Below are positions 7,120 through 11,369 of a stretch of 11,369 nucleotides of DNA, in pieces (positions within the stretch are counted from its first letter, which is position 1; each line of letters opens with the position of its first letter). The notes beneath the pieces were generated by a model. The model was given only the letters and a program-made list of their open reading frames with translations. It did not search any database and had not been told where the DNA came from. The translations under genes and the position numbers were made by a program. This DNA is from Paracoccaceae bacterium (lineage in GTDB: Bacteria > Pseudomonadota > Alphaproteobacteria > Rhodobacterales > Rhodobacteraceae). The DNA is taken from NCBI GenBank assembly GCA_023254015.1, contig JALQYS010000408.1, positions 1 to 11,369 on the forward strand. The letters run 5' to 3'.

Positions 7120-8007
7120 TCAGCCCGGACGCCCGGTTTTCCAGCGCCGGTGCGTCCACATCCACTGGTCCATGTGGCGTCTGACATGCTGCTCCAGATC
7201 GGCATTCAGGGCCTGCGTCATGGTCACCGGGTCACTGTGCGGCACGGGACTTCCGACCATGAGATCGAACCGGCCATCGTCGCGGCGGATACCATAGACC
7301 GGCACCACCAGCGCGTTGTAGCGCAAGGCCATTTCCGCGGTGGCCAGCGAGGTGATGGCGTCATGGCCCAGAAACGGCAGAGGCACACCGCCTTTTACAT
7401 AATGGTCCAGCACGATGCCGACCATGCCGCCGCCCTTCAGAAAGCGCACCATGTCGGCCATGCCACTGCGAGAGCGCGGAAAGACCGGGGTGCCGATGCG
7501 CGAGATGGCGGCAACATAATGGGTGTTGAAGAAGCGGTTCTTCATCGGCTTGTAAAGGCCGCCCACCGGATAGCCGCGGGCGATCAGGGCGGCGCGCATG
7601 GCGTCGTAATTGCCGAAATGGCCCGTCACCAGAAGCACCGGCCGTTTCTCGGCGGCGGCCTGTTCCAGTGCCTGCACACCGGGGCCCTGCAGCGGTTCGC
7701 GGGCAACGCGGGCGGCAAACTCGTCGCCGGAATAGATCTCAAGAAAGGTCCGGCCAATATTGGCTGGCACCGCGCGCGCCATGCGTTCGACCTCGGCCTT
7801 TGGCATGTCGGGGAAGATCAGCGCCAGATTGTCACGCACCCGGCGGCGATAGCCGGCGACCGGCGCGATGACATGTGCAACCACCCAGCCCGCCACAGGC
7901 CCGCGTCGGTCATAGGGCAGCCAGAGCGATACGGCGATCAGCGTGCGAACCAGGCGATCAACCACCCAATCCACCACAAGCCCGATCTTGCCGCTGCTGC
8001 GCTTCAT
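7120..8007 (-). CDS. LpxL/HtrB-family lipid A (lysophospholipid) acyltransferase
   Basis: The 295-residue protein belongs to the LABLAT acyltransferase family, which adds secondary acyl chains to lipid A at the inner face of the cytoplasmic membrane. The catalytic HX4D motif is at His130-Asp135 (GHFGNYD). Other family blocks are YKPMKNRFF (about 152-160), VLDHYVKGGVPLPFLG (about 199-214), MALRYNALVVPVYGIR (about 226-241) and the C-terminal QWMWTHRRWK (281-290). A hydrophobic segment near residues 18-50 may anchor it to the membrane. ATG 8007 has AAGGGA about six bases upstream; the frame can be extended to a TTG at 8061, which is less likely. No lipid A or LPS genes flank it. Whether it is LpxL, LpxM or a non-lipid A relative cannot be decided here. 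Confidence 0.87.
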   Translation of the reverse strand: MKRSSGKIGLVVDWVVDRLVRTLIAVSLWLPYDRRGPVAGWVVAHVIAPVAGYRRRVRDNLALIFPDMPKAEVERMARAVPANIGRTFLEIYSGDEFAARVAREPLQGPGVQALEQAAAEKRPVLLVTGHFGNYDAMRAALIARGYPVGGLYKPMKNRFFNTHYVAAISRIGTPVFPRSRSGMADMVRFLKGGGMVGIVLDHYVKGGVPLPFLGHDAITSLATAEMALRYNALVVPVYGIRRDDGRFDLMVGSPVPHSDPVTMTQALNADLEQHVRRHMDQWMWTHRRWKTGRPG

Positions 8008-8130
8008 GCCAATTCCCTTTGCCGCACCCCTGTTGCCGTTCGGCCCGCAGGGGCGCGGCAAGCATGACGCCCAGGGTGCGGCCCACCATGACCGCCCTTC
8101 GCTTAATCAAGTTACCCTATCGGATCAACC

Positions 8131-8153
8131 CCCGGCCAAGGCAGTCGGCCGGG
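8131..8153. terminator. candidate terminator hairpin after the VOC-bicupin gene
   Basis: CCCGGCC (8131-8137) and GGCCGGG (8147-8153) form a perfect 7-bp stem with a 9-base loop, five bases past the minus-strand stop at 8159-8161. In the minus direction it is followed by GGTTGATCC and not a T-tract, so it is only a weak candidate. Confidence 0.35.
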
Positions 8154-8158
8154 AAGGG

Positions 8159-9256
8159 TCAGAGCGTGGTGACCGTTGTGGTAAAGCCAGCAGGCAAAGT
8201 GGCCTCCAGAAGTTCCAGATCGGTCGAGCAATCGGCATATTGCGCGGCCTGACCGGGCGGGATGACAAAGGCATCGCCCGCCGAAAGCTGGCGGTCGGGC
8301 TCTCCCTTGGCTTTCAGGGTCATGCTGCCCTCAAGGACAAAGGTGAAATGGATATCGGTGTCATGCAGCGTGGCGGGCGGGGTGCCGCCATCGAACCGGG
8401 CGATCTGGATGTTCGCAACACCCTTGGTGCCCGCCGCAATGCCGGTGTCGCGCGCGGTAAATCCGGGGATGCGGAAGGGCTGCCAAACCGCCTTGTCCTT
8501 GACGTGGTGAACGAATTTCTGCCCCTGCCATTCCCGGTCGGGGTCGCCCCAGCCGTTCGGCAAGGTCATGTTGTGGTCAATCGTGGTGATGTGTTCGGCC
8601 GGAACGCCGATCTCGATCACCTCGATATTGGGCGAGGCATGACAGACGCGGTGGCGGATTTCCGGCGGCTGGATCACGCAATCGCCGGCCGAAAGCCGCA
8701 GCATGCCATCGCCCTGATCTTCATACATCACATCGACCCAGCCCTTGTAGCAGTAGATCAACTGAAAGCCGACGGTGTGGTAATGCACCATGTCGGGCAC
8801 CGGGCCGCCGTCGGGAATGCGGATATGGCTGGCGATGATCGATCCGCCCAGACGGCTTGGGATAAGGTCGCGGTAGTGCATTCCGGCGCGACCGATGACC
8901 CAAGGCGCGGAATCCTTCAGGCGACGCACGCCGAATTCGTGAACCGTTTCAGGCTGCTGCAGTTGCGGTGACAGGGGAACCACCTCAATCTCCGTGCCGT
9001 TCGGCGCCGTCAGACGCGTCTCGCCGCCCGCAAAACTGGCAGGGTCGTCGGTCAGGATGCGGATCTTGCCGGGCGGCACTTGAGCGGCCTTGTCAATGCG
9101 CACGCGCAGCCCATGCCCCGACAACGAGGCGACCGAAGGGTTGTCGGCGGGAAAGATGTTTTCCAGCCGCATGCCGATGGTCTTGGTCCAGAACGGCAAG
9201 TCATTGCGCAACTCATTGGTTGGCAAAAGGATTTCGGCAAGGATGGCGTCTGTCAT
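8159..9256 (-). CDS. VOC-domain plus double-cupin protein of unknown substrate
   Basis: The 365-residue protein combines an N-terminal glyoxalase/VOC-like module (about 5-95: AEILLPTNELRNDLPFWTKTIGM, ending GTEIEVVPL) with two cupin domains. Cupin 1 (about 135-215) has HYH at 158-160, Gln165 where Glu is usual, and GDCVIQPPEIRH with His202, so a three-histidine metal site is possible. Cupin 2 (about 280-345) has a poor first motif (DIH at 301-303) and GDAFVIPPGQ without the second-motif histidine, so it is probably structural or metal-free. Bicupins include gentisate-type ring-cleaving dioxygenases and also non-enzymatic proteins; I do not recognise the substrate. ATG 9256 overlaps the stop of the XRE-cupin regulator gene in ATGA, so the two are one transcription unit. 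A substrate or product of this enzyme is a sensible guess for the regulator's ligand. Confidence 0.82.
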   Translation of the reverse strand: MTDAILAEILLPTNELRNDLPFWTKTIGMRLENIFPADNPSVASLSGHGLRVRIDKAAQVPPGKIRILTDDPASFAGGETRLTAPNGTEIEVVPLSPQLQQPETVHEFGVRRLKDSAPWVIGRAGMHYRDLIPSRLGGSIIASHIRIPDGGPVPDMVHYHTVGFQLIYCYKGWVDVMYEDQGDGMLRLSAGDCVIQPPEIRHRVCHASPNIEVIEIGVPAEHITTIDHNMTLPNGWGDPDREWQGQKFVHHVKDKAVWQPFRIPGFTARDTGIAAGTKGVANIQIARFDGGTPPATLHDTDIHFTFVLEGSMTLKAKGEPDRQLSAGDAFVIPPGQAAQYADCSTDLELLEATLPAGFTTTVTTL

Positions 9257-9846
9257 GGCTGGGTATCCTGTGCAAGCGGATGGGGGGAGATGGCGGAGGA
9301 GACGACAAGAAAGCGCGCCTCGGCGCCCTTGTCGGTCAAATAGGCGTGGGGATCGGTGGCATCAAAATACAGGCTGTCACCGGTTTCCAGCCGCAAGGGG
9401 GTGTAGGATTCGGACATCAGGATCAGCGGGCCTTGCAGCACGTGCAGGAATTCCTCGCCCGCATGGCCTGACAGGCCGCCGACCTGAGACAGATCATGCG
9501 CGGTGGTGCGGTTGACAAAGGGGTGCATCGCCTTGTGCCGCAACTCGGCCGCCATCAGGCGCGCCTCAAGCCGGGGGGTGGAAAAGGCAGTGCCATCCCC
9601 AGCGCGGGTCAGGCTGCGGCGGCCGCGCAGAGGGGTGGTAGTGTGGAAGAAATCGGCAATCTCGACACCGAACATCTGCGCCAGGCCGTAAAGATGCGGG
9701 GCGGAAACCTGACTGCCGCCGGTTTCGATCCGGCTCATGGTGGCCTCGGACACCCCAGTGCCCCCGGCCACCTCGGCAAGAGACAGCCCGCGCGCCAATC
9801 GCAAGGCGCGGATGCGGGGGCCAAGATCGGTGGGGTCGGGTTTCAT
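9253..9846 (-). CDS. XRE-family transcriptional regulator with C-terminal cupin ligand domain
   Basis: The 197-residue product has an N-terminal helix-turn-helix of the XRE/Cro type (LGPRIRALRLARGLSLAEVA then GVSEATMSRIETG, about 8-43). A linker and a cupin_2-type sensing domain follow (about 105-185, with HAGEEFLHVLQGPL and ETGDSLYFDATDPHAY). This is the PuuR-like class of small-molecule-responsive repressors or activators. I prefer ATG 9846: it leaves the perfect 24-bp palindrome at 9862-9885 just upstream as an operator. The frame also allows GTG at 9891, but that would bury the palindrome in codons 3-10 and neither start has a clear ribosome-binding site. Its stop overlaps the VOC-bicupin start by 4 bp. 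It probably controls itself and that downstream gene. Confidence 0.88.
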   Translation of the reverse strand: MKPDPTDLGPRIRALRLARGLSLAEVAGGTGVSEATMSRIETGGSQVSAPHLYGLAQMFGVEIADFFHTTTPLRGRRSLTRAGDGTAFSTPRLEARLMAAELRHKAMHPFVNRTTAHDLSQVGGLSGHAGEEFLHVLQGPLILMSESYTPLRLETGDSLYFDATDPHAYLTDKGAEARFLVVSSAISPHPLAQDTQP

Positions 9847-9861
9847 ATCGGCAGGATGCAG

Positions 9862-9885
9862 GTTTCTTGCAAATTTGCAAGAAAC
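9862..9885. promoter_or_regulatory. perfect 24-bp palindrome, probable operator of the XRE-cupin regulator
   Basis: GTTTCTTGCAAA (9862-9873) is followed immediately by its exact reverse complement TTTGCAAGAAAC (9874-9885), with no spacer. It is AT-rich against a GC-rich background. It lies 16-39 bases upstream of the preferred regulator start and in the 71-base gap after the SDR gene. XRE regulators are dimers that bind such symmetric sites, often in their own promoters, so autoregulation is the natural reading. No clear -35/-10 pair could be fixed around it. Confidence 0.75.
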
Positions 9886-9917
9886 TTTCACAACCAGTGC
9901 GCACCGCAGCCCCGATG

Positions 9918-10751
9918 TCAGCCCGCCAGCATCGCGGCAAGCCCCGCACGATAATCGGGATAGTTGAGGCGGACGCCCAGTTCGTCCTTGATCCGGCTGT
10001 TTCGCACCCGCTTTGACTCGGCATAGAAACTGCGGGCCATCGGGGTCATCTCGGCCTCGTCATAGGGGATGGCAGGCGGCTCGGGCAGGCCAAGAAGATG
10101 CGCGGCATGGGCCAGCACATCCTCGGGCGGGGCGGGGTTGTCATCGCAGACGTTGTAGATCGCGCCGGGATTGGGCCGGGAGATCGAGGCGACAAGGGTT
10201 TCCGCAATATCCTGAACATGGATGCGGGAAAACACCTGACCGGGCTTGATGATACGCCGGGCCGTGCCGTCGCGCACCTTTTCAAAGGGGCCGCGACCGG
10301 GGCCGTAGATGCCGGCAAGGCGAAAGATGTGAACGGGCAGGCCGGTGGCCAGCCATTGGCTCTCGGCCAGCACGCGCTGCCGGGCACGGGTGGATTGCGG
10401 GTTGACCGGCGTCGCTTCGTCAACCCAGCCCCCCTGATGGTCGCCGTAAACGGCAGTGGTTGAAAGATAGCCCACCCAGACGGGCCGGGCGGCGCGCAAG
10501 GCATCGCCTGCCGCCTGCAGGAAGGGATCGCCCCCGGCATCGGGCGCGGCCGAGGCCAGGACATGGGTCGCACGCGAAAGGGCCGGGGCCAGATCAGTGG
10601 GCCACAAGAGCGGCTCGACCCCGGCGGCGCGCAGGGTGCTGGCGCGCCCAGGGTCGCGGCAGGTGCCGATGACGGTCCAGCCAAGCGGCAGGAGACGGGC
10701 TGCAAGGGCGCTGGCGCTATAGCCATGGCCAAGAGAAAGAAGCGTGTTCAT
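9918..10751 (-). CDS. atypical SDR-family NAD(P)-binding protein (YeeZ-like)
   Basis: The 277-residue protein has an extended-SDR Rossmann fold: LGHGYSASALA nucleotide-binding turn (7-17), GYLSTTAVYGDHQGGWVDE (94-112), FRLAGIYGPGR (143-153), GQVFSRIHVQDIA (171-183) and IYNVCDDNPAPP (198-209). The last three blocks are strongly conserved among proteobacterial YeeZ-like proteins. Where extended SDRs carry YxxxK, this protein reads R122-A-R-Q-R126, so the usual catalytic Tyr and Lys are missing, as in atypical SDRs. Function is unknown; nucleotide-sugar epimerase annotations should be treated with caution. ATG 10751 begins the conserved N-terminus; the frame continues upstream but only as antisense of the AMP nucleosidase gene. 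No good ribosome-binding site is seen. It is divergent from that gene and is followed by the regulator operon. Confidence 0.82.
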   Translation of the reverse strand: MNTLLSLGHGYSASALAARLLPLGWTVIGTCRDPGRASTLRAAGVEPLLWPTDLAPALSRATHVLASAAPDAGGDPFLQAAGDALRAARPVWVGYLSTTAVYGDHQGGWVDEATPVNPQSTRARQRVLAESQWLATGLPVHIFRLAGIYGPGRGPFEKVRDGTARRIIKPGQVFSRIHVQDIAETLVASISRPNPGAIYNVCDDNPAPPEDVLAHAAHLLGLPEPPAIPYDEAEMTPMARSFYAESKRVRNSRIKDELGVRLNYPDYRAGLAAMLAG

Positions 10752-10967
10752 GCGGGCAGTATCAGGGCGGACCGCCTGCACCACAAGCCTTGATCGGCAG
10801 GCGGGCCTGCGCGGCTCAATTTCGCAAAGGACATGGCGGATCGGCCGGCCGCCCCCTTGCGCAAGCGACGGGCGCAGATCGCCCTGTCCCGCACAACCTG
10901 ACGTCATCAAGACTTCACTTGCGGCAATGGTCTGCTTCCGGTTTAGATGCACGATCAAACGGAAGAA
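10752..10967. other. divergent intergenic region between SDR gene and AMP nucleosidase gene
   Basis: About 216 bases without a convincing gene. It must hold the promoters of both divergent genes. It contains an 8-bp palindrome TGACGTCA (10899-10906) of uncertain meaning and the promoter candidate described separately. Confidence 0.5.
10919..10947 (+). promoter_or_regulatory. candidate promoter of the AMP nucleosidase gene
   Basis: TTGCGG (10919-10924), 17 bases, then TTTAGA (10942-10947) approximate a sigma70 -35/-10 pair. Transcription would begin near 10954, leaving a short leader with GGAAG at 10961-10965. Assigned by eye. Confidence 0.35.
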
Positions 10968-11369
10968 ATGATGATGCAAGACGATCCCATTCCGGTGCTG
11001 ACGCCGGATCACCCCGAAGCCGAATTCTTTGACAACGCCGCTCTTGCCGTGGCCCGGCTGGAAGAGCTTTACGCGCAGGCCACGGGCTTTCTGGCCGGCC
11101 ATTTCAGCCGCGCCGTGCAGGGCGGCAAACCCGCCGCGCGCATCCGCGCCTTTTACCCGGAAATCCGGCTGACGGTGGCCAGCCATGCCAAGGTCGACAG
11201 CCGCCTGTCCTTTGGCCATGTCTCGGGCCCCGGCACCTATGCCACCACGATCACAAGGCCTGATCTGTTCCGGTCCTACCTGACGCAGCAGATTGCGCTT
11301 TTGATGGAAAACCACGGCGTCATGGTGCAGATCGGCCCTTCGGCCACGCCCGTGCCGGTGCATTTCGCG
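10968..11369 (+). CDS. amn: AMP nucleosidase, N-terminal part (runs off the window)
   Basis: The frame is open to the last base, giving 134 codons of a protein that is usually about 480-490 residues. The visible part is the N-terminal domain of AMP nucleosidase, which hydrolyses AMP to adenine and ribose 5-phosphate in the cytoplasm. Recognisable blocks are AFYPEIRLTV, RLSFGHVSGPGTYATTITRPDLFRSYL in two conserved runs, and LLMENHGVMVQIG with PVPVHFA at the edge. The catalytic C-terminal nucleoside-phosphorylase-like domain lies outside the window. The start is ambiguous: three consecutive ATG codons lie at 10968, 10971 and 10974 after GGAAG (10961-10965), and the later two have better spacing. 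An in-frame ATG at 10947 directly follows a TAG. The family call is confident. Confidence 0.88.
   Translation, partial: MMMQDDPIPVLTPDHPEAEFFDNAALAVARLEELYAQATGFLAGHFSRAVQGGKPAARIRAFYPEIRLTVASHAKVDSRLSFGHVSGPGTYATTITRPDLFRSYLTQQIALLMENHGVMVQIGPSATPVPVHFA

Noticed and set aside
7102..7125. GGCTGAG/CTCAGCC 7-bp inverted repeat over the LpxL-like stop codon as terminator
   Set aside because: Stem overlaps coding sequence, has a 10-base loop and no following T-tract; probably chance.
8101..8128. TTGATC-16-TTAAGC as a promoter for the LpxL-like gene (minus strand)
   Set aside because: Weak match to both boxes, and nearly 100 bases from the start codon; not convincing by eye.
9847..9891. GTG start for the XRE-cupin regulator, adding 15 residues
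   Set aside because: It would place the 24-bp palindrome inside codons 3-10; neither start has a good ribosome-binding site, and the HTH begins soon after ATG 9846.
10899..10906. TGACGTCA palindrome as an operator
   Set aside because: Eight bases alone are too short, and no regulator family is suggested by the context.
10752..11363. Upstream extension of the SDR frame to the right edge
   Set aside because: It is antisense of the AMP nucleosidase gene, and the conserved SDR N-terminus begins at the ATG at 10751.

Overview
The window is GC-rich chromosomal DNA with tightly packed genes and several 4-bp ATGA start/stop overlaps. Gene content points to an alphaproteobacterium, most likely of the Rhodobacterales (Rhodobacter/Paracoccus/Gemmobacter-like). 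The markers are a MbfA-type ferritin/VIT fusion, S-formylglutathione hydrolase, a BadF-type GlcNAc kinase beside NagA, and a YeeZ-like atypical SDR next to AMP nucleosidase. This is inferred from protein character, not from a database search. There is no phage, insertion sequence, CRISPR array, tRNA or rRNA, and no gene-free stretch longer than about 220 bases.

Layout. (1) 1-1412: a minus-strand acetamidase/formamidase-family amidohydrolase carrying an internal four-cysteine zinc-ribbon-like element. A plus-strand gene may end at base 19. (2) 1413-1576: divergent promoter region with an inverted repeat over the likely fmdA promoter. (3) 1577-4949: plus-strand genes for MbfA (ferritin-like domain plus VIT iron exporter), an AEC-family permease, S-formylglutathione hydrolase (overlapping the permease by 4 bp) and a UPF0178/YaiI protein. 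A near-perfect hairpin separates the last two. (4) 4946-6996: a minus-strand two-gene GlcNAc catabolic unit, kinase then NagA, coupled by ATGA. The NagA stop overlaps the YaiI stop in a CTAG. (5) 7120-8007: a minus-strand LpxL/HtrB-type acyltransferase. (6) 8159-9846: a minus-strand pair made of an XRE-cupin regulator and a VOC-bicupin protein, ATGA-coupled. A perfect 24-bp palindrome lies just upstream and is the best operator candidate in the window. (7) 9918-10751: a minus-strand atypical SDR protein, divergent from (8) the 5' part of AMP nucleosidase, which runs off the right edge.

How the genes fit together. Most are housekeeping or small catabolic modules: amide hydrolysis, iron export, formaldehyde detoxification, amino-sugar salvage, lipid A acylation and AMP breakdown. 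The least explained part is the self-contained XRE-cupin / VOC-bicupin unit with its palindromic operator. It looks like a small ligand-controlled module whose substrate cannot be read from the sequence. I did not find a clearly novel large system such as a defence island, biosynthetic cluster or mobile element.
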